DNA of 64,000 nt from Neoscytalidium dimidiatum (GCA_037367355.1 CM074701.1:1674001-1738000), one strand, 5' to 3'. Shown: positions 33,896 through 46,794, numbered from the stretch's first letter. Translations and numbers: made by a program. The notes: generated from the sequence alone by a model not told the origin.

Positions 33896-34793
33896 GGGTG
33901 GCGGGTATCAAGAAAGAAAAGAGGGTGACCAGTGGTGCAGCAAGTGCGGGGTGCTAGAAGCAACCGTGGAAAGGGACAGAGTTAAGAGGAGAGCATGGAG
34001 GTCAATGCTATCTGGAAAATGAATATTTGCTGGGCCCGGCGGACGTTGATATAGAAAATGCCAGCGGGCTTGACTTGCCATTCTGGAGTCGCGGAACTAG
34101 GTGCTGTAAACGGGAGCCCGTCGACCCCACCCGCCGCCGTCGCCGACGCCAAGGCCACGAGAGCCTCCCCCGTCAGTTTCTTCAGCCTTCTGCACACTGG
34201 CCGCGATCTGGATCCCGCGCCCGGGCGGCGGGTAAGAGTGCGCTTATCCGGGGTGCGAGATTGTGGGGAAACGCAGGTTGGTCTGGGGAACATGCGGGGA
34301 AATTTGCCTCGTTGGGACGGCGCACAGCCGCGCCAACTTCCGCTTGCGTCTGGAACTAAGCAGGTCGTCAGCGGCTACTCGGCCATCTTTGAATGCGGCA
34401 ATTCACTCCGACGTGCCTTTCGGGCACCCAATCCACGTCCATCCATCCTACTTTCGAACCATGTGACGCTTCTCCCCTCCGCGGGCATCGTGGCGCTGAG
34501 CACAGGATCCAAGTGCCCTTCTAGGGATGCGTGTCGTCATCGTAGGTCGACTTGCCCCGCGGGCTCTGGTGGCGGTGTGGCATTCGGGGCACTACAGTCT
34601 GCAGCCTCCCCGCGCCGTCTTCCCTTCACGGCCGCCGTCTTCCATCAAGCGCTAATTACCCAATCACATCAGCAAGATTTAGATCACGAGGAGCGCGAGA
34701 GGCACAGACGGTTATCGAGGCTCTCGCGAATATCCCATGGCGCGTTGAACTGGAGTTTACAGCTCTGGTTATTGAAAAATCCAACAGTGGCAT
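33896..34793. other. Upstream region of the P450 reductase gene
   Basis: The reductase promoter (minus strand) and the 3' UTR of the zinc-cluster regulator. No convincing gene; a 256-codon plus-strand frame at 34058-34828 overlaps the last exon of the regulator in antisense and has no domain. Confidence 0.4.
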
Positions 34794-37233
34794 TTAAGAC
34801 AGCGCATTTACCAACCCATCGATGCTGACTCTGCTGGCCTCTAGCTGAGACGCCTCATCCGTAGGCCAGCCCCAAGCCTCCTTGAGTTGCGTTTGCCTAG
34901 ACCACATGAGTCAGCCTCCTATCAAGCCTGTCACTGTTTCCACCCTTTATGAGAATTCTGATGCTTACGCAACAAGCGTAGGCCACGCGTGTTCGTTCTC
35001 GCACTTCACGAGTATCTCCATGATGGCTTCTTGTTCCGCGCGGTTGGTAAACCGTTCTCCGGCAAGTGCAATGGCCATGGATGCGGTTCTAATAGCTGCG
35101 TTAGCCCTCGTTGGGCCGAACTTTGGCGGATATCTGAACAGGAACGGCTCGTACACGAAGTTTGGAGGGCAGCGCGCGTTCGAGATCGCCATTCCGCAAA
35201 GTGCTCGTACGTCGTCCTTAATTTGCTCCTAGAGAGGCCTTAAGTCAGACCCGCCAAGCTCGAGAGAACAGGAATGCGACTCACATCCATCTTCGTCAGC
35301 GCTTGCTTCTGCCCGGGCCCTAGTCGCGGGACCTTCGGGTTGTGTGCTGTGAGAAGTATCTTTGCAAGATGGTAATGCTGGAGGCCCGTGGTGACGGCGT
35401 CACTCATGAGCCACATCTCCGGAAAGACATTCGTTTCCCCGTCCGGCTCTCTGTAGAAGATAGGAGAGAATGACGGTGGCTTGAACATGTACCATCCATC
35501 GCAGTAGTCCAATAGTCTGTTGTAGTTAGCCAACGTCTGCTCCCCGTCCCCGAAGCAATAACGAAGTACGTCTGCACAGTGGGTAACGATACGATTTGCC
35601 CAGACGCAGTCGCTCGCATCTTCGAAAGATCGATCTATGTTGCAATGCTCCAACACAGGAATGATCGTCCGTTGATTGACGAACGCCATGTAGATCTCTT
35701 GGCGAAGTCCGACCCAGAATGCTGCTTGTCTCAAGCCTCCGTATACCGTAGATCGCTCTTGTGCGGTGAGGAAGACTTGCGTTCCCAGAAGGTGGCTTTG
35801 CGACTCTGTACCCGACACGGGCACGTCAATTTCCTCCAGAAAGCGGAGTATCACCGTGGCCGCCAGCAGATTCTCATCCATCAGAGCCGCTGTCTCGTCC
35901 AGCATTGGAATAAGATGCTTCAAGCACTCTGAATGATATCTTTCGGCGATATACGGATCGTAGTCCCCCACCCGGCTCCAGTGTCTCGCGGAAACAGCCA
36001 TGATGGCGTTCAGAAGAGGAGGGCATACTGCCGCCCTATGCGGAACCACAAGCTGGAAGTGGCGATCCGGGTCGCATAGATCGAACAGAGCTGCGAGATT
36101 ATCCACAAAGTATCGCAGTAGCGCGGCCTCTTCCTTCTTTTCTAGAGGCCACACGGGGGCATCCAAGTATATTCTCGACAACGCGAGCGAAGTGCTTGAA
36201 ACAGAAGGGAAATCCGCAGCAAAGTCACTCGCCAGCGACGAAGTTGGCTCTAACAATGGAAATCCATCTCGCAGCAGATTTTCTGCGGTGGCCACGGGCG
36301 GGGTGAGCTGTGAGTGTGAGGCAGACCTGACCAGGAGACTGCCGTCTTGTCTGGGCGATTTTCGCGACGTGGCTTCTGCACGATGTGGCAACTCGAGTTT
36401 GCGACGCTTTGGTGAAGAGCCTGCCTCGCTGACGCTATGGCGACTTGAGGCAGATGGCAGGACAGTTCGTGATTGCCGCGCTACTGAGGATGCGGAGAAA
36501 TTATCGGTCAAGTGTGAGGCTACGTTGTCTCTCCACCCAGGAGGCGTGACGACAACGTTGTTATCGGGATCCTGATCATGGTCGTAGATATTTCGCAGCT
36601 CGGGTGTCTCGTCAACATAGCTGAGATTGTGGGTGGTTTTACACCACGGCTGGTTCTTTGCGAAGTCGTACTCGCATTTTCCAAGGCCAGACCCCTTGAG
36701 GTTGGCGACGCTGTTGACCTATCAGTCATCTCAGGGCTCGATGCAGAGTTTGCACCCCAGGGGGAGGGGGGAGGCAAATTGTTCCTTCAGGAGAGGGTCT
36801 CTTCATCGTCCAGACTCATCGAGCGGCGATGATGACGGGCACAGGCAGTGCAATGAGGATGGGGAGTGGTACCTGGGGTTCAGGCTATGACGGAATCGGA
36901 TGTTGTATCCCCTTACGCATTCGATGCCAGTCTTTGCGCAGCGGGTACACGATGGTCTCTGTTCATCACCTGTGTGAAACTCCTCACCATTAGATCGATC
37001 CACCAATGAATGAGACCTACAAAGTGGGTACTGACATTTTAGGTGCCTAGATCAGAAATGAGATTAACCAACAGTCGCACTGGTACCATAAGCTAGAAGT
37101 GGCCAGTCACTCACCTCACGCGGCAGCTCTGCAGATGCTTACATCAGCTAAACACAATCAATTACATCAACGACGACGGACTTTTTTTTTTTCTCACCTG
37201 GCAGCCAGTGCGGGTTCGTGGCACCGATGACAT
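34794..37233 (-). CDS. Zn2Cys6 fungal transcription factor (fungal-specific TF domain 2 type)
   Basis: Seven exons (complement of 37198-37233, 37115-37128, 37036-37046, 36873-36969, 35285-36710, 34969-35228, 34794-34896) join to 648 residues. The N-terminal binuclear zinc cluster has cysteines 11, 14, 21, 28, 31 and 38 (CX2CX6CX6CX2CX6C). It is followed by a linker (NIRFRHSLNP) and a segment FAKNQPWCKT...VDETPEL common in this regulator group. The middle region is a serine-rich linker. The rest is a helical fungal_trans_2-type domain, ending in the group's C-terminal LKEAWGW segment. Two adjacent exons of 14 and 11 bases code part of the zinc cluster, so only splicing shows it. The large intron 36711-36872 was placed by phase and branch point (CTGAT). 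Regulon unknown; adjacency to P450 reductase proves nothing. Confidence 0.85.
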
Positions 37234-38285
37234 GTGGCCTAAGCTGGGAACAGAATCAAAGGATCTGGAGGAATGAGGCAGAGAGGGTATGGAGTGAGAA
37301 GGCAGGGTCGGCGTTAATGACCTTTTCACAGCGCTTCGGGAAGGTTGGCACGCAGAGGCTAAGGCGGGGAGGGTCTGGGCAACTACGGCGTTGGCGTACA
37401 GAGGGAACCAATGAACGGACAGCCAGGTGGGGAAGATGAACTTCGGTGGTGATTCCCGAGGCCGGCGACGCATCAGGCAAGTCTGGCGGCGAGGCGTGGC
37501 GAGGCCCAAATCGGGTGTTGGCCATTAGGTGCAATGCCAATAACGCTGCACAAGGTAAGACACATCTATAGTGCTGCAGCGACCGACTATTCGCTATAGA
37601 TCGCAGACGACGCCGACCGGCGAGGCCGCCGTCTTTGCCTGCACCGGGAAACGTGGAGGTCCGATTCCCCGAACATGCCCGTCTCGGCCGATCATTCTCG
37701 GGAACTCTTTCCTAAAGCGTCCGTTTGGCCTGACCATTCTCGAGGCACAGCGTACTTCAAACATCCACAAACAATCCTTCCTCCCTTCAGCACGACTTCT
37801 CCTATCCCTCCCGCCATGGCACATCCGCCATTCTACTGTTCAAGCTACCTGTGAAGACGGTCTCGATGGCCCTGATGAGTGGGTGGACCATCTGCTGGCA
37901 CGCTGGCCATCCGTTCTGAGTTCGGCATGGTGTGGTCCACATAGCCGCGATTCAAACTTTACCCTACCGCGGACTGCACACGGGGAAGACTTAGATCTTC
38001 AAGACGCCCGAAAAGCGGGACGCGGACTTGGGTGCGCGGTTGTTTTGCTTTGAAGGCCACAAAGTTTCACAAGCTTGAAGACTAGAGGTCATCAAAGTTA
38101 AAGCCACGGGCGTAGTCGTTAGCTTATAGGAGGAATTCATTTCAGCTTAGCTTTGCCGCCATCGTCGGGCATTTCGCGAGCAAAGCAACAGTCCGATTCG
38201 TACTCGGTGATTTTGTGATGCGAATCACCGGGGCTCGCCTAGTTGCGAGACAGCCTGGCTCCAAGTTACTCGGCGTATCGAATAA
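37234..38285. other. Intergenic region
   Basis: Upstream of the zinc-cluster gene and 3' of the small membrane protein gene. A 160-codon plus-strand frame (37571-38053) shows no domain and is not called. Confidence 0.4.
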
Positions 38286-38806
38286 TCATGCGGCTCTCGA
38301 AGAGGGTTGAGAATGATCGGGTTGTGGCTGAGGAGCGGGTTTAGACCACATGGAGTCCATGCTGCGTCTGTACCAGTTGCGGATCTTTGCACAGTCAACA
38401 CGCAGCCCATATCAACGTGTGCCTGGAAATGTACCCCTTGGAATGGCTGAGCGTCTGCATCGCGGGAGCGGCCCTTAGCCTGGACCTCGTCTCTCCAATC
38501 CATGAAGAGCACGCCGTATACAACCACGACTAAGGTCGCGTCAGCAGCAGCGCCGCAAGCCTATCAATTGCTGCGCTTACAGGATATTGTTGCCCACTGT
38601 GTAAGCTTGACGATTTTATTCCACCGCGGCCGAGCCCATTTCAGCTGCGATCTGCGCCGGTATTTGCGCTCGAGACGGAACTGGTGCTTGGGTGGGAGCT
38701 TCGAGAAGTCCGGAGGCCATAGCCGCTTGGCTTTGTACGGGTTGCTATTGATGTTGAAGGCCGGTCGCGTTGACTCGGCGGCGCGGCGAGCGAGGGTGCG
38801 CAACAT
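38286..38806 (-). CDS. Small conserved-looking single-pass protein, probably mitochondrial
   Basis: Three exons (complement of 38581-38806, 38435-38529, 38286-38384) join to 139 residues. The N-terminus (MLRTLARRAAESTRPAF) is Arg/Ala-rich without acids, like a mitochondrial presequence. A strongly basic block follows (KRLWPPDFSKLPPKHQFRLE and KYRRRSQLKWARPRWNK). One membrane segment spans the first intron (about WATISFVVVYGVLFM, residues 70-85). The tail contains IRNWYRRSMDSMW and ends Pro/Gln/Ser-rich. I recognise the pattern as that of an uncharacterised fungal mitochondrial protein but cannot name it. An upstream in-frame ATG would add 19 residues; I chose the ATG that yields a presequence. 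Its start is 235 bases from the start of leucyl-tRNA synthetase, on the other strand. Confidence 0.75.
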
Positions 38807-39041
38807 GGCGTGAGGTGAGCGAGATGCAGCCGCTGGTGGTGGTGGTGATGGGCGACGCGACACGGGTTTGCCCTTGCATTTGCGCTCGCTTGCTCACCGC
38901 CCGGGCGTCATTACCGCCGCCGAGAAAGCAGCGGCGACTGTGAAGCGCGACAGCCCACCACGCTCCCCCACCGTGACTCACCCAGCTTTGAGAGTTCACC
39001 GGGCTCAGCTTCGCCTCCAGCGCCGCGAGCAATCCGCAACC
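38807..39041. promoter_or_regulatory. Short bidirectional promoter between the small mitochondrial-type gene and leucyl-tRNA synthetase
   Basis: Only 235 bases separate the two start codons. It must carry both leaders. GC-rich, no TATA box seen. Confidence 0.5.
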
Positions 39042-42000
39042 ATGTCGGCCGCCAAAGCGACGCTCGACGCGTTGGACCCCAACGCCAGCTCCAAGAACAC
39101 CCTCAAAATCGAGAACGTGCGCAGAAGTCCTGCCCCGCCGCAAATATATTTCTTGCCCTGACGTCCTTCCAGACCGACAAGCGCGACTCCCTCATTGCCG
39201 CCGAGAAGAAGTACCAGAAGCAATGGCAGGACTCCAAAGTCTTCCAGCAGGATGCTCCCTCCACCAAGGAGTTTCCCTACGGCTCCGTCTCCGCCGCCGA
39301 CCTGCGCGCCAAGACGCCCAAGTTCTACGGCACCATGGCCTATCCATACATGAACGGTGTTCTGCACGCCGGCCACAGTTTCACTGCGAGTAAGGTCGAA
39401 TTCGCCACTGGTTTTGCCCGCATGCAGGGCAAGCGCGCTCTGTTCCCCCAGGGTTACCACTGCACTGGTATGCCCATCAAGGCCTGCGCCGACAAGCTTG
39501 TGCGTGAGGTGGAGCTATTTGGCAAGAACTTTGAAGGTTGCAAGGAGGATGCTATCGTTGAGCCTAAGCCCGATGAAGTTCCTGCCCCGACGGAGGACAC
39601 CACCAAGGCCGATATTACCAAGTTTAAGGCTACCAAGGGTAAGGCTGCCGCCAAAACTATCAAGACAAAGTACCAGTTCCAGATCATGCTGTCGCTGGGC
39701 ATCCCGTTAGAGGAGATCCACAAGTTTGCTGATCCGCAATACTGGCTGGAATTCTTCCCTCCACGGTGCCAGGAGGACCTGACCTCCATTGGCGCGCGTG
39801 TCGATTGGCGGAGATCCATGGTCACCACCGATGCCAACCCCTTCTATGATGCCTTTGTCCGCTGGCAGATGAATCGTCTGAAGGGTCTTGGAAAGATCAA
39901 ATTTGGCAAGCGCTACACCGTCTACTCTCCCAAGGATGGCCAGGCCTGTCTTGACCACGACCGCAGCTCCGGTGAGGGTGTCACCGTCCAGGAATACACT
40001 GCTTTGAAGCTCAAGGTGCTCGAGTGGCCCGAGAAGGCTAAGGCAGTAATTGGCGACAAGATCCCCAGCAGTGCTAATGTCTACTTCGTCCCGGCAACAC
40101 TTCGCCCCGAAACAATGTATGGCCAGACTTGCTGTTTTGTTGGTCCTAAGGTGCAGTATGGCATCTTCAAGGTCACTGATAACGAGTACTTCTTCTTGTC
40201 GCACCGCGCTGCCAGGAACATGGCCTTCCAGAACATCTTCCCGGAATGGGGTGTCTTCCCTCACGTCGTCGACTTGCAGGGTTCTGATGTCGTTGGTACC
40301 CTCGTCAACGCACCGCTCTCTGTCCACAAGAACGGTGTCAGGATCCTTCCCATGGAGTCTGTTAAGCCGACCAAGGGTACCGGTGTCGTTACTTGCGTGC
40401 CTTCTGATAGCCCTGATGACTATGCTACCACCATGGACCTGGTCAAGAAGGCTGACTACTACGGCATTCAGAAGGAATGGGCAGAGCTCGAGATCATTCC
40501 CATCATTAAGACGCCTACGTACGGTGACCTCACTGCCAAGACCTTGATCGAGAAGATGAAGATCAACTCTCCGAAGGACGCGAAGCAACTTGCCGAGGCC
40601 AAGGAGCTGGCTTACAAGGAGGGCTTCTACCAGGGCACGATGATCTACGGCGAATTCAGTGGCAAGTCTGTACAAGATGCCAAGCCTCTTGTTCGTAAGC
40701 AGCTCATCGACTCTGGTGATGCGTTCGCCTATGGTGAGCCCGACGGTATGGTCATGTCTCGCTCTGGCGATGAGTGCGTTGCTGCATACCTCGACCAATG
40801 GTACATGAACTACGGTACCACTGAGAACGGCGGCGACGGGGAATGGTGCGATACTGTTCTGAACCATCTTGAGAAGGGTATGAACACTTTTTACCCTGAA
40901 GCTCAGCACGCCTTCAAGATGACCCTTGGCTGGCTGGCTCAATGGGCTTGCTCGAGATCATATGGTCTTGGTACCAAGCTGCCTTGGGATCCCTCGCAAC
41001 TTGTGGAATCCCTTAGTGACAGCACGGTTTACATGAGCTACTACACCATTGCTCACTACCTTCACGGCGATATCTTCGGTAAGACTCCGGGTCTCGCCAA
41101 GCAGAGGATCACACCCGACCAAATGACCGACGAGGTCTGGGATTACCTCTTCTGCCGCACCGAGAAAGTTGAGACCGACATTCTCAAGGAGGACCTTGAG
41201 GCTATGAGGAGAGAATTTGAGTACTGGTACCCCCTCGACCTCCGTGTTTCGGGCAAGGATTTGATCCAGAACCATCTCACTTTCTGTCTTTACATTCACA
41301 CCGCTCTCTTCCCTCGACAGTACTGGCCTCAGGGCTTCCGTGTCAACGGACACCTGATGTTGAACGGTGAGAAGATGAGCAAGAGTACAGGTAACTTCCT
41401 TACTCTTGGTGATGCAGTCAAGAAGTTCGGTGCCGACGCAACCAGAGTCGCTCTTGCCGACGCAGGTGATGGGATTGAAGACGCCAACTTCGAGGAGACG
41501 GTCGCAAATAGCAGTATTCTTAAGCTGTTCGAGCTGAGGAAGTGGTGCGAGGAGATGGTTAACGAGGCACACCTCGTTAACAGCGAGACGCAGTACAAGG
41601 AGGTCCGTGATGGTGGCAAGGTCAAGAATGTTGACACCATCCAACGAACCGGTGAGAAGCTTCTCTGGGACAAGATGTTCGAGAACGAGCTCAACAGCCT
41701 TGTCATTGAGACGAGGGAACACTACGAAAAGTAAGTATCACATTCTGGGACAGGACTTGCAAGCGACGTTATTGACATGTTTCAATCAGTACTTTCTACA
41801 AACTCGCACTCAAGACCGGCTTCTACGACTTTACCGCTGCTCGTGACTTCTACCGTGAAGTCACAAAGGCAGCCGGCATCGGCATGCACCACGACCTAGC
41901 AAAGCGCTTTATCGAGCTCCAGGCTCTGCTTCTCACTCCCATTGCTCCTCATTGGGCTGAGTACATCTGGCTCGAGATCCTCAAGAAGCCTGAGACAGTA

Positions 42001-42591
42001 CAAAACGCTCTATACCCGACGGTTCCTTCGCCCGATCTCTCACTCACTGCGGCGCGCGAGTACGTGCGCTCAACAACGTCAAATATCACCTCTGCCGAGG
42101 GTCAGCAGGTCAAGAAGCTGGCAAAGGGCAAGAACGTCACGTTCGACCCGAAGCAGGATAAGAAGCTCACCATCTTCGCGGCCGAGGCGTTCCCGGCGTG
42201 GCAGGACAAGTACATCGACCTGGTGCGCGAGAAGTTTCAGCAGCTGGGCGTGGTCGACGTCAAGAGCCTGACCAAGGAGATCGCCAAGCCGGACATGAAG
42301 AAGGCGATGCCCTTCATCCAGGGTTTGAAGAAGCGTCTGGATGGCGGCGAGCAGTCGGCTGAGGTGTTCGACCGTCGCCTGCCGTTCGATGAGATCGCGA
42401 CGCTCAAGGAGATGGTGCCTGGCTTGAAGCAGACGGTACCGAAGCTGAAGGTCGTGGAGATCGTGGGCGTCAAGGAGGGCGAGAAGTCGGGTAAGGTGTT
42501 GCTGGGTGAGGGCGAGACGAGGGATAACTTGCCCCCGACTGCGGATGGTGCGGTGCCTGGCGCGCCCACGTTCTTCTTTGAGAACTTGTAG
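39042..42591 (+). CDS. Cytosolic leucyl-tRNA synthetase
   Basis: Exons 39042-39116, 39173-41730 and 41790-42591 join to 1144 residues, close to the ~1090-1150 of eukaryotic cytosolic LeuRS. This class I synthetase charges tRNA-Leu. The HIGH motif is HAGH at residues 90-93 (in AYPYMNGVLHAGHSFTASK) and the KMSKS loop is exact at 759-763 (NGEKMSKSTGN). Between them lies the CP1 editing domain. The C-terminal part after about residue 850 holds the anticodon-binding helical bundle and the eukaryote-specific C-terminal domain. No mitochondrial presequence is visible, so the cytosolic form is meant. The small first exon encodes 25 residues. Codon use is strongly biased to GCC/AAG/CTC types, as in highly expressed genes. 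Confidence 0.95.
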
Positions 42592-43047
42592 TAGAGGGTT
42601 GGGAGTGAAGAATTGGCATAAAAAGGGATCATACGTTGAGACTTTAATGACCATGCCAAAAAAAAAAAAAAAAAAAAAGAGAGAAGACGTAGAAAAGAAA
42701 TGAATTTTGCACGATTTGTGAATCAGCTGCACTGAAATTGGCAGTAGCGTCTGAATGTGGGAAATACACAACGGTAAAAGGAGGACTGAACGTGTGCAAT
42801 CAGCTGGTATGTTCGACAACGCCCGGACGCCTATCATTCATCTTGGCACTCTGGCGGAGAAGGAGTAAACTATCTTTGTCCGTACCCGTCTCGACGTGAG
42901 AGTCTCTTTAAGCATTATCATACACACATTTTGTCGTAAAAGCTATGTACATACAAAGGGTCCTTTTGCCAACTCCTGCCTTCCACCCCTACTCCCTCCC
43001 TTTCGCCCCTACCCCAACCAACAACCACCAACACACACACATCACAT
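42592..43047. other. Convergent 3' region with a poly(A) tract
   Basis: Between LeuRS (+) and the HET protein (-). A run of 21 A at 42658-42678 lies about 65 bases after the LeuRS stop. No coding sequence seen. Confidence 0.5.
42658..42678 (+). repeat. Poly(A) tract of 21 bases
   Basis: Homopolymer just downstream of the LeuRS stop, in its 3' UTR or just beyond. It could be a simple microsatellite or a trace of retroposition; nothing else supports the latter. Confidence 0.85.
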
Positions 43048-45494
43048 TTACACGATCGTCACGTCCCTCTTCCCGCCGCTCTCGAACCACGGCCTGCACA
43101 GCGGGCTGCCGACGAAGTAGCCGACGCGCTCGAACTGGTCGCCGTTGAGCGCCAGCGCCAGGCCCCAGACGGTCTCGATGTCGACGACCTCGTCGTCCTC
43201 GGCGGGCGTGCGCGTGAAGCAGCGCGCCAGCATGAAGCACCAGTACACGCCCTGCGAGGTCCGGCGCGACGACGGCGCGCTCATGGCGCTGCCGTCGCTG
43301 CCGATGCTGTCGTCGGAGGAGGACGACGAAGGGCACGGCCCGTTCGCGTTGATGATAGCACAACCGCCGCCGCCACCACGACGGTCGTGCAGGTCGGCGC
43401 ACGGCACGTCGAGGTAGATGGTGCCGTAGGCGCCGGGCAGGTCGTCGCCGGAGCCGGCGACGGCGAAGGGGGTGCGCGGGCTCAGCAGGGTGGGCACGTT
43501 GGGCTTCATGTAGCCGTTGAGGGTGAGCACGCCGGCCTTGACGCGGCTGAAGGGGGCGTCGGGCACGGCGGGCGTGACGGCGCAGTCGACGACGTCGGCG
43601 ACGGGCTCGTACCACGAGCAGGCGTCGGCCTGGAAGGCGATGGCGGCGTTGACGCTCATCCACGACCAGCTGGGGGCGCGGTAGGCGGGCGGGCGCGTGG
43701 CGAAGGCGTTGGCGGCGGGGGGCGACGGCAGCCAGGACAGCTCGTGCAGGAGGTGCTTCTCCCACAGCCCAGCCAGGTAGCGGTCCTCCATCGCGTCGCG
43801 GAAGTAGGTCACGATGCCCCCTAGCGCGGGCAGCTTGTCCATCGGGTCGGACAGCAGGCGCGTCGTGTAGTCGTGCACGACGAACTTCCAGGTGCGGAAC
43901 AGCTTGGGCAGCCGCTCGCTCTGCTGCGTGAACATGCTGTGCGGCGAGTGCGTGCTCAGCCGCGGCTGGTGGATTCTTCCCTTGGGCGACAGCCGGATGG
44001 TGGTGAGCCCCGCCGCCGCGCAGTACCCGTTCCAGTCCATGGGGTTGTGTCGCCCCGTGCTGCAGTCGCGCACCTTCTCGCCCGCCGTGCACCGCCAGAC
44101 GGTCAGCTCGCGCCCGTAGATGAGCAGGCGTGGCGACAGCACGATCTCTTGCAGCGTCCAGCCCCGCTCGTGCAGTGGCTCGCGTACGGGCTGTTCGACG
44201 AGGCGTTGTTTCCGTGGGAGCAACAGCATGTTGCCCATCTGTCCGCTGGCACAGAGCACGGGGAGCTTGACGAGAGGGTCGCGAGAGCGCTCGGCTTGAA
44301 AAAAGCCCTCCTGGCAGTCGCGGGCACGCGCGGCCACGATGGTGACGTGTGAGTTCTGGAAGACCTGCTGCATGCGCGCCATTTCACGCTCCTTGTCGTC
44401 CACGCTGTCTTGGATGATGCAGAGCGAGTCGACCCAGAGGTATCTCAGCCCTAGCGCCCGTGTTGTCTTGACGGCGTCCCGCAGCGTCCGCGGCAGGCGG
44501 GACAGCTCGATCTCTTCCATGTGTTCTGCTATTGTAGCCGTCGTCGTGACTACAGGCTGCATCTTGCCCCAGCAGTAGCTAAGCGTGGCGTACGATTCCG
44601 GCTCGAGGCCTTCCGAATCCACAAGCCGCACGATGCTGGCGCGTTCAGACACGTCTAGGACCCGGGACGGGAGTGCTCGTCTCTTCCTCACGCAGGACCG
44701 ATGTCCGTTATCGCACCAGTTCACCCAGCTCTTCACCATTGCCAGCTCCTCCGGCGTGCCCCGGTCCGAGTTGAGACTGCACACGGGCAGCGAGAACGCT
44801 TCGTTTTCCGTGCCGTCCGCCGCAACCGGTTGCAGCTCTGCCAGCGGGTCGCCTGGGATCCCGTCAATCATCAAAACACCCCACGAAAACAAAAAAGCTT
44901 AAGACTCCCCTTTTCTCCGTCTGCCTCGGTGGGACAAAGCAACTCACCATGCTCCGTAGCCACGTCGAACTGCAGCGTGCCCGAAAACAGCGTCCCCAGC
45001 CTGCTCACGCGCAGGACCGGCACCAGCGGCGCCGCGGCCACGCCGTCGACTCCGTCCCGCTTCGCCCACGACGACCACGACAGCCGCTGCTGCTGGCTGA
45101 CCGGGCTCAGCTGGCCCTCCGTCTCGAACGCGAACTCGAAATGCACCTCGGCCTCTTCACCGTTACCTCTCTCGCCGCCGTCCCCGTTCCATCCTTTCCT
45201 CAGGTTGCTCCGCCTCTTCTCGCCGGTGATGACGGAATCCAGCAGCACCTGGCAGAGGCCGCAGCCGGCAGCGGCGGTGGTCTCGAGCGACCCCCGGCGG
45301 CGAGAGTAGATGAGGCCGCCGGGAAGCGAGTCGGCAGTCTTGTCCGGGCTGCACAGCAGCGACCAGGGCGCCTCGTAGAACTTGCCCGTCTGGCGGCTGG
45401 TCGTGAAGGCCAAGACGCAGTGTTGGCAGGGGGGCGGGGGCGGTGGTGTTGTCGTTGCGGGGCCACAACCACCACCGGGACTGTCCTGGTGCAT
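43048..45494 (-). CDS. HET-domain (heterokaryon incompatibility) protein
   Basis: Two exons (complement of 44948-45494 and 43048-44852) give 783 residues. HET domains are TIR-like modules of fungal nonself recognition and programmed cell death. The three blocks are clear: ESYATLSYCWG, LRYLWVDSLCIIQDS and, after VTIVAARA, HERGWTLQEIVLSPR. The N-terminal ~200 residues contain CQHC and a CGLCQVLL segment, common before HET domains. The C-terminal ~250 residues are variable, with a proline/serine-rich low-complexity stretch and no NACHT, WD40 or ankyrin repeats, so this is a stand-alone type. The intron at 44853-44947 has a GTGAGT donor and CCCAG acceptor. Many such genes are polymorphic and unlinked to known het loci, so a recognition role is inference. 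Confidence 0.92.
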
Positions 45495-46794
45495 TATGTG
45501 GATGATCGGGGAGGAGGGAGGGAAGGGACGGGGCCTGCTGCCGGGCGTCGTCGCGGCAACGCTTGCGTTGATATGTAGGGCCCCTCTCCACTCTCGCTCT
45601 CACGAATTATGCCTTGCTCTGCGGTTATATTTCAATGGCTGACGATATCTCACGGTGTGCTGCTGACGGGGGGGTGGTTCTTAGAAATCCACAAGTCGGA
45701 CCGATGCCGGGGGGATCGCGCTGCAGGGCCGGCCGTTGCGATGGAAGCTCACTGGGCAGACCACGAACGACAAGTCTCCTTCTTTAGTTTCCCCGGGGGG
45801 TGCGAGAGAGAACAAACCCAGGCCTGTGGCATCGGGCTCTGTGCATCTCTCTCCCTGACCAGGGCGGCGGAAAAAGAGGAAGAGTGGGCACGAGAGGAGA
45901 AGGGAACCGGGTCCACGGGATCCTGCGGAGAAAGGACAAGAGGGAATTCACAAAAAAAAAGTTATGGGGACACATCACTCCCTTTTTCTCTTCTCTCCTT
46001 CGAGAAAACGACAGCATTCGAGAGGCGGTGACTGGGACCCAATGGGCGCACAGATGCGGTGAGGATCTGCGCACCACGCTTACTTGCATGATTCGTTGCG
46101 GCCTTCGCCCGTTTTTCTTTCGTTTTTCTTTACCTTCTAGAACGCCTGGCGGTGCCTGAAAAAATATGGGGATGCGTCCGGGGGCTCGGCCGGCGTGGCT
46201 TGCGATACGAGAGGCATTGGCTCTTCCAGCAGGTGCGAGGCGTCAGCTGTTGCGCGTAGCTATGCCGCTTCGTGTGCGGATACGACGGATAGGCTGCCTC
46301 GCGTGCCTCGTCCCCGTATCGTCTGCGCTGGGGCGGTGTCCTTTGACTTGAATCGATGGAGAAAGTGATGCTCAGGGGGGGCGAAGCGGAGAGCGGAACG
46401 GACGGGACGGTGTGCTTCAGCGTTTCTGCGAAGTCATCCTTTGCGAATGAGCAATCCTTATCGGACGCAGGGATCGGCTGAACGTTTCCGCCGAGCCTAT
46501 CACGCCTATACATATGTAGGCAGCAGTCCACGCCGGTGAGACAGACAGACACCTACTTCCCGTCCATCATCATTTGGTTCCAATCTTCAGTGCTGCCTTT
46601 GGCCTGGACTGTCATCGTACGAGATGATCACTCATCAGGTAGGCTCCACGTGATCCAGACCCACCTCTACCTTCAACTACGTCTGCAAGGACATGTTATT
46701 CAATCTGCCCCGACAAATTCGAGCCGCATACCTAGTACTATCCACCTGCTACTACTCACATCCTCCAAACTCCAATTACTCCTTGTCCCCAACA
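45495..46794. other. Intergenic region
   Basis: Upstream of the HET gene. Short overlapping open frames only. Base composition drops from GC-rich to more AT-rich from about 46540 on. Confidence 0.4.

Noticed and set aside
31712..37233. P450 reductase plus Zn2Cys6 regulator as part of a secondary-metabolite cluster
   Set aside because: No P450, polyketide synthase, peptide synthetase, terpene synthase or tailoring gene nearby; the reductase is a general housekeeping enzyme.
42658..42678. Poly(A) tract as evidence of a retroposed gene
   Set aside because: The adjacent LeuRS gene has introns and no target-site duplication was seen.
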